Origin: Rhyzopertha dominica
Lineage: Eukaryota; Arthropoda; Insecta; Coleoptera; Bostrichidae
Reading direction: 5' to 3'
NCBI GenBank assembly: GCA_025024175.1
Contig: QCXZ01000003.1
Location: 55,942,023-56,006,022 of the forward strand
DNA: 64,000 bases
Below the pieces are notes generated by a model, which was not told where the DNA came from, ran no database searches, and was given only the letters and a program-made list of their open reading frames with translations. Below are positions 1-11,959 of this stretch, piece by piece. A program made the translations under genes and the position numbers. Each line of letters begins with the position of its first letter. Within the stretch, counting starts at the first letter, position 1.

Positions 1-1222
1 TGAGTATAAAAGTATCGAAACATAAAACTCACTTATAACATGCAAACAGTATTACTAAAACTAAAGCAGAAGTAACACTAAATATTCTTATATACAAACA
101 ATTGTTTATAGAAAACAGCTTAGATAAACAAGGTGTACACAAAAGAATACAATTTTTTTTGTACGGTGTACCTTTGAATCATGCGGTATTTATTGTCAGA
201 CAGAGAATTTCTTCCAAATTTACTTCTATTCAACTTATTATTCAGTTTACGCGTCGTACGATCTGTGACGTATGCAAATATTCAATCATAGATCAGTCTA
301 ATAATTAGATTCAAAAACAATGTTCGTTTAATTGCTTTTGCCTTTATTAATGTTCTATTACTTACTTTATATACCTATTGTTAATAAATTGTTGTTAAAA
401 CGACCTAAGTCGTATTACTCCTGGCTTTGTCCCAATTTCTGTTTCGGGTACTAATCTACAGCAACGCAAGCAGCGCGCACCTTAAACACCACGGGGTGAC
501 ATTATTTATTATTTTGTTGTACGTGTCCCTGTGCAGTACCCTAAACTATTATGTAACGCTAAAAGTGAATTTTTAGAGTCTGCACATACTCAGACTGCTA
601 AAGCATACAGAGAGGCTTGAAAAATGGAAATTGGCGTTACTGTAAAAAAGTTTAACATGCTGTATAAGCGGTCTCTATAAGCGTCATTACAAATATAAAC
701 GTCGTAAGACAATTTGTGTTTATGTCAAAATCAAGAGTAATCAAAGTCATTATTTATGATTAACGCGATTAAATAATAATATATTTTTATATATTTTACA
801 TTTACCTTAAGAAGATGCAATAAAATAAATATTTTTTACCGCAACTATACATTCAAGTCTCTTGATCGCCGTATAGGTTATTGACGCCAGCGGCCTGTGG
901 GAAAGAACGTGTTCTAGGTACACATGCACAACCTAAAATTGCATTTTGATTGGTCAGCCGTTTTCTGAACAGAGTTTCCCGCTTTTTCTCGGCGAAAGCC
1001 AGATATTTTATATCTAGAGATGTTTATGTGCAATATTATTCATTATAGATATTTAATAATGCAGTTTCAACTAGTAAAAGCTGTGAAGAAAACTAAGTTC
1101 TTTTATAAATACGGAGACATGCTGCAAGTTGGTGAAGGCTGTTCCAAGAATATACTAAATAAAGTCGTTCACACATCAAGTGTGTATTTTACCAGGGCAC
1201 CTGATAATTGTCTCGGGTTATA
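1..1222. other. AT-rich DNA without a recognisable gene
   Basis: I see no recognisable protein motif in either direction. The short open frames at 102-308 and 1020-1256 are low-complexity and look like chance frames. Around 850-1010 the sequence becomes less AT-rich and contains an inverted CCAAT motif (ATTGGTC, near 949) ahead of AT-rich TATA-like sequence near 1000. This could be a weak promoter, but no coding frame follows it. Confidence 0.5.
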
Positions 1223-2280
1223 CAGGGTGTTTTTAAAAGTGCGCCCAATCTCTTAACTGAGCAATCTCTGACGAATTCTAGGCCGATTCAATCACTTTTA
1301 TCTATGTACAAGTGCACCATTAAAAAGTTATAGCCCTTCATAGTTGTTACATGACTAGGTTTTTTGCTAATGACCTTCCAACCGCTGTTGGATATCAATT
1401 ACGAATATTAAAAGATTTTATAACTACAAGTATGATTTTCTTGTAAATACAAGGGGGTAAACCAAGACACTGATTCACTTATAGTCCACATATTTTTTGT
1501 CTGTCATTCTTTGAAGTTATTATCTCACAGTAATGATAGGTTGCTTTATTCCAAACTTTTTGTTCTCTTACAAATTTTACATTGTTACTGCCGTTTTCGT
1601 GTGAAATTGCAAAAACCAACTGTTTGATTGCATAAAAAATTTAAATCTATCAGTTAATTAAATGCGCATAAAAATTTCGGGTGTCATTTCATGATATATT
1701 GGACGTTTACATTAGCTTTGAAAATCGTATAGGTAAAACTATTGAATTATAGGTTTTCCCAACAGATCAATGTAAAACACGTGAACTTATGCAGCTTCCT
1801 GATTTTCTGCTGGAGAAACCAATAATTCGATTGTTTTTCCTATACGATTTTTTTCAAAGGCAATGTAAATGTCAAATTAACTCATGAAATGCCAACCTCA
1901 ACTTTTGTGTGAACTACACTTAAGTAACTGGCAAATTTCTAATTTTTATGCAATCGTGTAGTTGGTTTTTGCAATTTTACTCGAAAACGGTAGTAGCAGT
2001 CAAAAATGTGTAAGAAGATGAAAATCATACTTTTACTTATAAGATGTATCTTTTGATGTTAGCAACTAATATTAAAAAAATTCGATACATTTGCGCCAGC
2101 GGTTGGAAAGTTTTTAGAGAAAACTTAGTCATGTAACACAACTTTGAAGGGCTATAAATTATAACCTATAAGTTAATAATGGTACACTGTTGTATATAAA
2201 TGATAGTAGCTGAATCGGCCTAAAATTCGTTAGATATTATACCAAGTCAAAAGATTGGCTGTGCTTTTTAAAACACCCTG
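1223..2280. mobile_element. 1.06-kb foldback element, long inverted arms
   Basis: The block starts with CAGGGTGTTTTTAAAAG and ends with the inverse of the same motif (CTTTTTAAAACACCCTG). Paired stretches continue inward: an AACCGCTGTTGG block near 1380 matches the inverse near 2100, a segment near 1593-1625 matches 1965-1995, and one near 1716-1770 matches 1795-1850. The arms are therefore about 500 bp each, meeting near 1785 with almost no loop. TA precedes the left end but not clearly the right end. I see no transposase, so this is a non-autonomous foldback element or long-armed MITE. The CAGGGTG ends are shared with the Tc1/mariner-type element at 28820-30864. The arms are diverged by substitutions and small indels. 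Confidence 0.85.
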
Positions 2281-3529
2281 CATTAATAAAAAAAATTATG
2301 AAAAATTGTATAAGCTATTACAAAATGTAATAGTAGGTAAATCAGTAGGTACCTATTATTTTTCTCAAAATTTTGAGCTAGAAATTTTCTAATTTCCCTG
2401 AAGCTACCTGAATTATTACAAAATTGTATAAATATGTTAGAAATTCTTTGCTTACCTATTTGGAAAAAAACATTAACAAATAGATAACTAACATTTGGTC
2501 AAAGCTGTTAGTCATCAAAAGAGCGACAAAATAAGCTACTTGAAACCATAAACGATGTATTAGCTGCCTTTATGCCCCTCGGAAAAATTTTGAATTTGTT
2601 TAATTACAGTTATAGGTAATTTCAATTTGTCCATATCCTGCAGCTGAATGTACCACATTAATAATTATTCGGTGCTATTACAACTGTTGTTGCGAACTTC
2701 AGCCATTATGCGTTAATCATATACGAATAGATAAGAGTGTTTTGTAAGGACATATGTAACATTAATAATGATATATTCTAATTGTATTGTACATGTTGCA
2801 ATATTGTTTAAGATATGGTTTTAGTTATGTAAGTAAATTAGATTTGCCAATTTTTATTCACGTACGATAAAAATTTAAAGCATACCTACAAATATTTTCC
2901 ATTAGCAAAACAATTAATGTTTAAATATAGATCATACACATTGATGATTCTTTGTGAGAAAAGTATTTTGCAGGACTACTACTATTTTCTATCTCTAATG
3001 ACGAATGTTACCAGTTTTAAGTAATCACTCTGTAGCATGCTAACGTTAGGCTATTAGCCTAAATATACCTTTCTGAGAGCATGCAGTCTTGAAAACTATT
3101 TATTTTTCAGACCGATTTGAAGTTTATCCCATTTTCATATTTAGTTTCATTGAACCTCGGTTAGCCCGCTCGATATACACTTGCGCGCTGGTTAATTTAT
3201 TCGTTGAAATATAATAAAATACAATCTATGCGTTCTGACTGTAGTTCTGATTTGGCAACGGTGTTGGGCTAAACAGTGAACGGTTAATCCTTTCTTATAT
3301 ACAAAAGGCTTTACAAAGTCACATTAATATATTTTCGGGCTCCATAGCGATCTGTTACTACTTTTAGAGCTTAGACCATGTTATAACTTACCCCTGTACA
3401 AGCCCCTCTATGGGTTAACATACTAAATCAATGAGATAAGCTACAGTATACTCCTTTATCTGCCCGGGAAATGGCGGGCGCATCAGCGATCTGTTAATAT
3501 CTAGGGCTTATTAACGTACTGTTTATAAG
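2281..3529. other. AT-rich spacer, no gene seen
   Basis: No coding motif is recognisable. A short imperfect direct repeat around GCGATCTGTTA occurs near 3348 and again near 3486, about 138 bp apart, just upstream of the LINE relic. It may be old duplicated 5' sequence. Confidence 0.4.
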
Positions 3530-3553
3530 TATATATATATATATATATATATA
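3530..3553. repeat. (TA)n microsatellite
   Basis: An uninterrupted TA dinucleotide run of about 24 bp lies immediately upstream of the first recognisable LINE coding sequence. Confidence 0.95.
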
Positions 3554-3559
3554 CGTCTC

Positions 3560-5600
3560 GAGAGGTGGAGAAGTTTGCTTATATTTAAAAAACAATTTAA
3601 TATTTCGCGAAGTTGATAGCGTGTCACATATTGATGGAAGCGTGGAGCAAGTTTGGGTCGAAATGAGATGTGGGAGTTCTAGGGTTCCTGTAGGTGTTTT
3701 ATACAGGCCTCCAAACACTGACATTCAAACATTCTTTGATATCTTTGAAGAAAGTGTGTCTTTTATGTATACTTGTTATGATTATGCAATCTGCATGGTT
3801 GACTTTAATATCAAATTGCTTGTCAATTGCAACCACAGTAAATCGTTTTAGGATATATTAGACAACTTAAACATGGTACAGGTGATAAGAGAACCAGCCC
3901 CTATTGCTGCTGGTAGTTTGAACCTTTTTGATCTTGTAGTGGTAAGCGGAGGATGCAGTAATATTATGGTGTATGTACGATGTTTCACATTTCGGATCTC
4001 TGTCTGGCCGGCTGCAGTGTCCACTTGGAGTTTAATTGCGTTGCGCCTGTGTAGAGACAGTACAGAAATTTCTGTCATTTTGATCCAGAAAGCTTTAATG
4101 TGGATCTTCGCAATGCCTTATAGGGCGATATCTGCCGTATTCTGGGCATTGATGAAAATCATGCACTTTAGTAGAGAGTTACTACCTGTCTTTGACAAGC
4201 ATGCATCTGTTAGGCTCAGTAATATTACACGACCACTTATACCCTGGTTGAAGGACTATATAAAGTTTCTGATGTGGCGGAGAGACAAAGCACTAAAAAA
4301 TACAAATCTACACCGGAGTTGAACTACTGGAATTATTGCAAACAGCTAAGGCATCATGGTAATTACATGATTAAAGTAGAGAAAAGAAGAGGTTTACATG
4401 TATGAAAATATTCAAGGGACATCTAGGTCACATGAGTCGTGGCCAGGTACAACTACCGATGAAATTAATAACTATTTCTCCTCGGTTTCCGGTCATGATC
4501 AACAGGGTGATGGAGATTTACTTTATTTTTATTCCGTAGTAAATTTTGGGTTACTGTTATTTCTGAAACAGATATTTAAAAGATTATAATGGGTATTAAG
4601 TTTAAGTCCTATGGCTTAAATGGAATTCATATTACACTTTCAAAATTTGCATGTCCTTACTTACTGCCTTACATAACCCATTTAATAAACACCTGATTGG
4701 AGTCGTTCGTATTTCAAAGTCAATGGAAACAGGGACGAATTACTCCTAGCCAAAACAGATGCTCCAAGAAGTGAAGGAACTGCAACCTATTACCACATTG
4801 CAGGCACTATCTAAGGTTTTGGAAAAAGCCATGAAGGTGCAGCTGCGTCAACATATAGGTAGTACATAGTACCTGCATCGTCCCACACAATTGGAATTTA
4901 GAGCAGGCTTTAGTTGCGGCGCTACCTTGCTTAATACTACGGATGATATTATTTCTGAGCTGGTTACTCGAAGATTTGGAGTCTTGCTGCTTCTAGATTT
5001 TACAAAAGCTGTTGATATGATTAATCATGAAATATTTCTTGCCATTGCTCATTACACTAGCTTAAAGAGCACACAGCAGGTGGTATTCCCCACGGCTGAA
5101 ATATTAGAGCCTTTAATATATAACTTGTACAATCAAATTTTGTCAACTCGTTAAAGCACTGTAAAATTCATATATGTATGCTAACAATACGCAACTTTAC
5201 ATTATTTTTATAAAAATGAAGTGCCTGAAGCTGCACAGGTAATTAACGAAGACTTAAATAACCTTGCTGATACATCGCATAAACAATTAAAAGCCACTGA
5301 GGAATACATCTGAGGGAAAAAAACCTAGGCGTGATTATTGATAATAATTTAAGATTTACTAGTTACGTTAATTTTATGCTTCGTAAGGCTTATACATATG
5401 CATTTCTTAGCAAAAAAATTTAAAGGCTCTTATGTGATTCATTAACACTTTCACAGTTTAATCACTGTGACTATCTCTATCAGCCCTGTCTGACAACTAA
5501 AGATGATGCTCAACGCATTTAGAGGATACAAAATAGATGCCTCACATTTATTTTCGGAAGAAGAAGATTTGAGAGAGTGTCACACACTCTGAATATATAG
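3560..5600 (+). pseudogene. Jockey-type LINE ORF2 relic (endonuclease + RT)
   Basis: Frames along this strand read in order as a non-LTR retrotransposon ORF2. At 3600-3850 there is an AP-type endonuclease segment with a GVLYRPPN motif and a later VDFNI where GDFNI is expected. At 3870-4320 come the end of the endonuclease and linker, including PLIPWLKDYIKFLMWRRDKA. At 4680-5150 lie RT blocks, with LDFTKAVDMINHE (motif A) and LEPLIYNLYN (after the usual GVPQGS motif). Near 5170-5200 the YADD catalytic motif appears as YANN. At 5300-5560 a thumb/C-terminal region includes a NLGVIIDNNLRF segment. The frame breaks repeatedly and RT sequence is missing near 5085. Jockey clade is the best fit. It is clearly dead. 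Confidence 0.85.
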
Positions 5601-5637
5601 TCATGTACATCCCTATACAATATGTTTTTGTGCATCG

Positions 5638-5703
5638 ATTATTATATTTATTATATTATAATTATATATTATTATTATTATTATCATTATTATCATTATT
5701 ATG
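5638..5703. repeat. ATT/ATC-rich microsatellite
   Basis: Runs of TTA and ATC trinucleotides occur shortly downstream of the LINE relic. A 3' tail of simple repeats is common in LINEs, so this may be the decayed tail of that element. Confidence 0.8.
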
Positions 5704-7495
5704 TAGAGCTTCTCTGTTGTTGACATACATGTACTAAACAACTGAAAACTAAGAAGGCGGTTATTGAAGGTTTCCAGACATTGAAGTTTTGCAATTTTCA
5801 ACACAATCTAATGGTTTTTGGGTATATCAGTTTCTGTTTTACTAACATTTTTTGAGGGAGTTCTTTACAAACGATATGTTAACATGAAAAAATTCAAAAA
5901 CTTTCCATTGAGAACTGAATTCATTCTCATAATAAAAGTATATATTTAATTTCAGGTAAGATCGTACAAGCTATTATTTAGATTTTAAGGGCATGAAAAA
6001 ACCTATAGCTGTTTGTAAGTACGGATATCTTTTAACCTATTGTAGTGTACAAAGTAGTACAAGTGAGGTATAATAACCACCCTATTCATTTTTATCGACT
6101 GCATCGTTATGGAAGCAAAAATATTAACGATTTCTAAAAATGGTAACTCGTTTGCTGCTATGTACCAATATGTGATGTAAAATGATAATTTGAGAAGTCT
6201 GTGATGTACAAGGTTGAAAAATATCAACAGATGTCAGCAAAAAAAGGTTTTTGCATTAGTAACAACTCTAATAATAATAATAATGTGAGCTGTACAAGGA
6301 TCACCATCTGAAATAAACGCAACGTATACATTTGCGTATGGATGTTTTCTTATCTCTTCCTCCATGCTTGTAAAATAGGAATGTCCACGCCTGCAAACAG
6401 CACGCACTTGAGGCAAATCGCTTCCTTGTATTTGTTCTCAAAGTTGCACACGCAGCAACATGGACAATAAAGTTCCCAGGATCGTTTGAATAACACTTTC
6501 TTGCATAACGTTTTCCACTTGCGCTAGCACGGATAATACGATTTCCATTTAACCGTGTTACACGACTATTTTTCTGTGCAAATTCGTGATAAATTTGCCT
6601 TGACGAAGGACGACCTGAGATCATGAATTCCTATTAGGCGTTACGGTCGACATTGGAGAATGACCCCCTCGATGACCCCTTTTCCACATACTAATCAGAT
6701 AACGTTTCGAATACACAAGGTGAACAATATTTGTGGTTCATTATCTTTTTAAACACTCCCACAGTTAGAAATGTAGCGATCATTTCTGTCATGAAAATGA
6801 ATCTGAAAAGATTTTTAAGATGCTCAAGTACACTCACATTTTTCAAACCCAATAAAACTACGTTATTTTTGTTCAGATACGATAAAATCATAGATTACCT
6901 ACGGGGAATCAGTAGAACTATTATAAAAAATGAAACTTAAACCCATATAATATACAGGTGTTGCCAGCTCATTTAATAAAAAAATCACGTTCAACGACAC
7001 GGATGAGGTAATATGTCAAATTTTGTATGAAAAATTGGTGTTTTAACTCCAGTGCAGCACCCTTGACTCTACTTAAAAAAGTTGTTTGGGCACGCCTACA
7101 GACTCGAAGTCAATTGGATGCTTAGCAGCCGAGATATCACTATCCACGTATAGAAGCAAGGAAAATCGAGCACATAAGCGCTCTACACAAGCAGATTTTA
7201 ATAACCAACAACACATTTCTTACAGTTTAAAAATCCATTCAAACTTACAATTAAGTCACTATTATTTATGAACGTGTGGGTACAAATTTATCTTTGACAA
7301 CAGTTTTGTTTGTTGGCCTTACTTGCTACGGCTCCTGGAAAGAACCATTTAACCAGTTAAAGAAATACAATGGTATTTTTGGTAACAGGGCCAAATCGTA
7401 AACTCATTTCTCTGATGCAATATAATATTAGGAAATGTTAGGAAAATGGGAAATACTTACATACGTCTCATTAAATGCTTAATCGAATACCAAAC
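5704..7495. other. No gene supported; two unassigned minus frames
   Basis: Two overlapping minus-strand frames at 6234-6416 and 6301-6624 (107 codons) have varied composition with several Cys and His residues, but I recognise no motif. The rest is AT-rich with no transposon signature I can name. Confidence 0.3.
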
Positions 7496-7517
7496 GAGAG
7501 AGAGAGAGAGAGAGAGA
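7496..7517. repeat. (GA)n microsatellite
   Basis: A purine run of alternating GA, about 22 bp, interrupted at its right end by ATAG. Confidence 0.95.
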
Positions 7518-7639
7518 TAGAACACGAACACGTTTTATTGCCACGTTCTAGAAGTTCTGTTGAATTATTTTCAATTTATTCTCACTCTCTTGTGATACGA
7601 TAACTCAAAATAGATTACAGCGTGTGTTGCTTGACGGGG

Positions 7640-7800
7640 GCCGTCGGTCTACTCCGATTTGCAAAAGAGGTGTACCTCAACGATTTATTTTAGGCTCTGT
7701 AATCTTCTGTATATATATTTTTTTATTTCTGGTCCTTTTCATTCGTAGAAGTAATGTAGTATCATTTATATGCAGACTATAAGCAAATTTATTATACGCT
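7640..7800 (+). pseudogene. LINE reverse transcriptase fragment
   Basis: The forward frame contains KRGVPQRFILGSVIFCIYI, the RT block usually written GVPQGSILGPLLFLIYIN. About 20 codons later a piece reads SNVVSFICRL, where a YADD-type motif (SNVVLFADD) would be expected, with the catalytic aspartates lost. It may be the same copy as the C-terminal piece at 8335-8616, with LTR-like DNA between them. It is an old non-functional relic. Confidence 0.7.
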
Positions 7801-7939
7801 TTTACCTTTTGATGTCAAGCAAGTAAATACTGCTACGCGTCAGCGGATAACGTGACACCAAAAACGCCATCTATGGACCAGGGCTACAAGTATGCAGACT
7901 TAGTACTGTGTTAATAGGACAGTGTAATCCGCAGGTAGT

Positions 7940-8230
7940 GAAACTAGTAACTATAATATAGGAACGTAGACCATAGAACCGTCTAGAAACCTTCCAGTAA
8001 CATCTAATGGAATTGAATAGACAATCTGAAGTTTTATTTGAAAAGCAGCGAAGCAAGTGAAAAGCAAGAGAACCACGAGTTTTAAAAGTGTTTCAAGATA
8101 GTGGGTGCAGAACAGTGTTCTGAATAACGGTTTACTGAATTAGTAGTGTTATAATAGTAGAGTCTTGAACTAGCTGTGTATGGAATTAGTGTATTTCGGT
8201 ACTATTGCATAGGGAGTTAAATTAGCAAAC
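7940..8230 (+). repeat. Diverged LTR-like sequence related to the solo LTR at 26.6 kb
   Basis: The stretch near 8125-8205 aligns by eye with the inverse of 26680-26740. Both share GAATTAGTAGTGTTA, a following AATAGTAG, and a GAACTAG-TGTGT block in the same order. Identity is perhaps 70 percent over about 80 bp. I cannot fix the ends or find a target duplication, so this is a tentative second member of the same LTR family lying between two LINE fragments. Confidence 0.3.
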
Positions 8231-8334
8231 TGGCTATCTAATTATGATTTTGTATACGGCGCTTGTTTGGACAGCGCCTAATAAAAAGCGTAATCTGGTA
8301 CAAAACATTTGAGTGGCTTGTGGGGAACAAATTC

Positions 8335-8616
8335 TGGGGTGTAATAACGAAGTGTTTGAATATGGATTTTACACTTTGCTTTTTTATTCCTAAGGTTATT
8401 CTATTCAGAACATATCCTTGCTTTTTGGAAAAAACTACCCTTAAAACAAATGTTAATAACATAAATATTAGGAACAAGGGGTTGTTCACTCCACCGAAGC
8501 ACTCGACGAATTCCTTCTTTGAACGATCTTATAATGCACCCAATATTTACAGCTTTATTACTGATGCTTTAAAAAAAGTGTCCGTGTCGACCTTATGTCT
8601 TCGTCTGCTTTCTTGA
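8335..8616 (+). pseudogene. LINE ORF2 C-terminal fragment
   Basis: An open frame ends with residues NIRNKGLFTPPKHSTNSFFE and continues RSYNAPNIYSFITDALKKVS before the stop. This pattern (N-RN-L, P-H-T--FE-S, AP-IYN-LP) is the usual end of Jockey/CR1-type ORF2 proteins just before their 3' UTR. The preceding residues also read as the weakly conserved region before that end. Length and position fit the last 90 or so residues of ORF2. The frame is intact here, but the rest of the element is not. Confidence 0.6.
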
Positions 8617-9721
8617 CTGCACTTTAAAATGCTTTGTGTTGCGCTTTGCTGATGCTTTTTCTCACTTTTCATTTGCAGCTACTCATGGGAAATTTTATAA
8701 ATGTTAGCTAGCTAGTATGTCTCGCTTATTATGTGTTACTTTTGGTTTTGTTTTCTGTGAGGTTCTGAAAAACAAAAATACGAGGGAGTAGGATCCCTTT
8801 ACATAAAAAATTACTTTTTTTTAAAGTTGAGTTCTGTCCTCCCCATGTTTATCGACAATCTACAAAATCCCCAAAACAACTGAACCTTTTGTTATATTGT
8901 GTCACAGGCTTTTAGATGCCCTTTTCAAAGAATTGTGCCGATAACTCGGTCAAGCATGTTTTGACAGTCTGCTGACGAAGCGTTTTCCGTCCAAAAATAC
9001 CTTTAGTTTTCGAAATTACTGGTGCTAAATCCGAACTATAAGATGCATGTCGAAAACTTCACACTTGAATTTTTGAAAAGATCGTCGTGTTGGCACAGTG
9101 CGGCCGTGCTAACTTGGGCAAATTCGTTTATGGCAAAGCATTCTTTTCTCTTCTATAAGAGAAGAGACAGTATAATCTGCTTGGGTGTAGGTTAGTGATA
9201 ATGATTAAATTTGAACCACCATGAATATTACAACCTCGTCAAAAGAGAGGCTCTTTATATAAAGTAACACCTTGAAAATATAAATACAGAGGACAGCTTA
9301 AAAGTAAAAAAGGATCTGGAAAACGGTGTCATAGGATAAAGAGCAACCTTGGGCAGTGCCTAGTCAGACGGAGAACAAGCAATTCTATCATAACTACAAA
9401 AGTTTCCTCCACTATTTGCAGCACAGAATCATCAACCGATGTTTCGATAACAGTATAGTTTGACCTTAACTATGAGCAACACTAAAGGGAGCAGAATCTC
9501 TGAATTCAGATTAAACCAGCCAGATAAACACCACTGAAGGTGCTATCAGCTAAGAGCAGCGACACGTATGGTGAAGAGAACCTCGGATCATGGATTATGG
9601 CGTAACCACTCGGAAGAAAACATGAGAAGATCAAACGCGTACTACAAAATTTATTTTGAACAGACGTAATACCACCAAATAACCCGTATCGACGCTCATT
9701 ACGCATTCCTCTACTGAAGCC
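8617..9721. other. Probable LINE 3' UTR followed by unassigned DNA
   Basis: The first part follows the LINE C-terminus and may be its 3' UTR, but I see no clear poly(A) or target duplication. A 66-codon minus frame at 9506-9706 directly abuts the GC-rich block and has no motif I know. Confidence 0.3.
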
Positions 9722-10160
9722 TTAGATTCCCTGAATCTCCGCCGNGTGCTCGATCTCTCTCGCAGTCTTCGGTGCTCCTCCAATTATCCTCAGGAATCTG
9801 CGATGCATGCGATAGTCGCACGCTACATCCCCGTGGAATTCCGATTTAGCGCGGGCATCTCTCGGCGAGATGCAGATAGGTGACACGCGGCGGCGTTCTC
9901 TAGAGCCGCCGTCGACGAGGGGGTGTGTCGGCCCACGGACCCTTTGTTCCCGCACCGTGCGTGCACCCGGCCGACCTTGGCGGAACGGCCTCGGGTCGCA
10001 TCTCCCGCGGACCGACTAGTGTGTGTGCGCGCCCACGTAGGCGAAGATAAGATCGCGGCCCTCTGGATCCGCGCATTTGGTACCCGGCAGGCTGATGCGG
10101 TGGTTAGTTCGTGATGTGTGGGAAAACGACAGCGGGAAAGTGATGAATATCGAGGGAGCA
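9722..10160. promoter_or_regulatory. Isolated GC- and CpG-rich block (possible promoter or first exon)
   Basis: Composition shifts abruptly to GC-rich, with many CpG dinucleotides in clusters such as GCGGCGGCG and CCCGCGG, while both flanks are AT-rich. Minus-strand frames of 77 and 112 codons and a plus-strand frame of 63 codons cover it. They are Arg, Ala and Ser rich, as any GC-rich DNA would give, and contain no motif. It does not read as 18S, 28S or 5.8S rRNA to me. A CpG-rich promoter with a 5' exon, or a contaminating or mis-assembled segment, are the alternatives. One N lies at 9745. Confidence 0.35.
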
Positions 10161-10448
10161 CGCATATAAAGAAATCTTAACAAAGATGCAAGCAGAAGAG
10201 AAGGTGTTGCATACGCAATAAGTCAATAAGAAACCAATGCAATACAATGATTGTTGCTTCTAGAAAAAGAAATCCATTTTGGCGATGGATTAAACCATCA
10301 GATTAGTAGTTACCAATCATTCTGGTTTTCTTGCCGAGTACCTAGCCTTTTCAAGTGTAGATATGATAATTCACCTTCTTTAAGCTAGCGAAATAAGCAT
10401 TAAAACGCCCTTAGAAATGAGTTTTGTGGCGATACACAGACTAATATA

Positions 10449-10860
10449 CAGAGTGTCCCTAAAAGGTCTCTACACATTTCCACCACACCAATGTTTCTTA
10501 GACCAAAATAAAGCGATTTAAGTAAACTTACCTTAGTCCAAAAGTTGATACTAATTCAAATCCTGTTTTTGATATTCTTCAATAACTTTTGCTGGCAATA
10601 AAGTATTTAGAGAAAATTTTGTATTCTGGGGTTGTTTTAGCTCAAGGAATTCAAATATGTTGATGTATTAGCTGCTATCTGCATGTGGCGGCATCTATAG
10701 GGTTTTTCAAGCACTTAAAGAGTCATAACTTTTTTGATCCGCCCTGTGTCTATTTTTTGGGCCGACATGTTTATCTAAGCATTTCCATAAAAAATGTATA
10801 TTTTGTAAAAGTATTCAAGAACATGCAACGTTTCAAGCAGACTTTTATTACAAAATGATC
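10449..10860 (+). mobile_element. Probable 5' end of a Tc1/mariner-like element
   Basis: TATA is followed by CAGAGTGTCCCTAAAAGG, close to the CAGGGTG ends of other elements in this window. The following AT-rich sequence has the character of an untranslated end. The mariner-like transposase start lies about 1 kb further on at 11423, with Penelope-like sequence in between. I infer that the two belong together. Confidence 0.35.
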
Positions 10861-10879
10861 AAACGCTAACACAGCAATT

Positions 10880-11330
10880 CAATTCTTTTTCAGCTTAAAT
10901 GCCATAGTTTTGACATGTTGTTTTCCGGGCTGCTTCCCACGTTTCTTGTACGGTCTTGACGTTTCGACACTCATGTCGCTGTCTTCCTCAGAAGTAGCTC
11001 TGAAACTGAAGTGTCCTAATCTGCTCCAGTATTTATACTCGTCCGGTTCACTGATGCGTGAGCGTTGTTACGCATGATCAATTTCCAGATTCCAGCTAGT
11101 TCGATGCCTCGGTCTCTGTTATAATAATTGTGCGGATTCTTCTGGATTTCGATGGCTTCCTTGTACAATCTCGGCCAGAAGACCGCTTCCCTTGACAGAA
11201 TTTGTGCCTCTTCGAATTTGGTCATGTGGCCAATCTCCATTCGGTGTTCTGCCAGCCGACTTGTCACACTGCCGGTCCCTGGTGTCCCTTGATTCTCGTG
11301 CTGATGTTCCTGATGATGTCATAATTTTGT
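10880..11330 (-). pseudogene. Penelope-like element 3' part: GIY-YIG C-terminus
   Basis: Read on the minus strand, 11267-11016 encodes RLAEHRMEIGHMTKFEEAQI, then SREAVFWPRLYKEAIEIQKN and NRDRGIELAGIWKLI. That succession (AEH---GH--F, R--REA-EI-K, N-RD-G--L---W) is the C-terminal region of the GIY-YIG endonuclease of Penelope-like retroelements. Further downstream on this strand, near 10990-10950, comes a stretch with GAGTGTCGAAACGTCAAGAC, the GAAACGTC-type motif typical of Penelope 3' ends. The catalytic GIY-YIG motif and the RT are absent, so this is a 5'-truncated copy. It sits inside the mariner-like relic. Confidence 0.75.
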
Positions 11331-11422
11331 CTAAATAAAACTACTGTCAAATTTAAGACAACCAAACTTTTGTTGAGGTTCAAAAATATTTTTACTTCTT
11401 TTAATAATTCAAAAAGCTTTTT

Positions 11423-11720
11423 TGTTATGGCCGTACAATACACCAGTGCAGATTATACGGACATATTATTCGTTTTTTAGTTTTGCCGAGTATGTGTACT
11501 CGGGTCTACTCCAAAAGATTTACCAAGCCATCCAACTTTTACTATATTGTTCAAAGACGCCTTCTGGGTACCGGTCGTTTATTTGCTCCTGAAACAACGG
11601 ATTACGGGAGGCAGTGTTTTGTAAGAGTTCCTGAAGTAGAAACAGAAATTTAGGAACGTCTTGAAGAAGATCCGGAAAATTTCAAAAAACAAATGATGTA
11701 TAGGTTAAGTCATTAGCTTG
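11423..11720 (+). pseudogene. Mariner-like transposase, N-terminal HTH part
   Basis: ATG at 11423 starts MAVQYTSADYTDILFVF, then a stop and shifted frames. After the shift, HPTFTILF is followed by QRRLLGTGRLFAPETTDYGR and VRVPEVETEI, a stop, then ERLEEDPENF. This matches the N-terminal DNA-binding region of the insect Tc1/mariner-like transposases with a DUF4817-type start: YT-EEYADM, HPSH-TF-RLHQRL-ETG, GRPR-VRTPEVEE-IL--VEEDP. At least two frame breaks and two stops are visible. The catalytic part continues after a gap at 11960. Confidence 0.75.
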
Positions 11721-11863
11721 TAATTATAGTCAAAGCATGGTACTATAGTTGTTTATGTTTTTGGTTTATTTATTTCTCATATTGAACTAAATTTATATTT
11801 TATTTTGGGTTGAGTGGAATAGCTACGCTAGACTTCGCCCAATACTATGTTTAAATTAAGTCC

Positions 11864-11905
<42 letters not shown>

Positions 11906-11959
11906 GTACCAAACGAGTCGGAAGAGAAATATTAATTTCGAAAAATGTCATTAATCAGG
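11721..11959. repeat. Insert containing an (ATT)n tract inside the transposase relic
   Basis: A pure ATT repeat occupies about 11864-11904. The sequence before it (about 11720-11863) is not transposase-like and separates the HTH and catalytic parts of the mariner-like relic, so it is best explained as a separate insertion whose tail is the ATT tract. I cannot name the inserted element. Confidence 0.6.

Noticed and set aside
6301..6624. 107-codon minus frame
   Set aside because: Balanced composition but no recognisable domain. Kept only as an unassigned stretch.
9722..10160. GC-rich block considered as rRNA gene or spacer
   Set aside because: None of the universally conserved 18S, 5.8S or 28S stretches that I know can be read on either strand.
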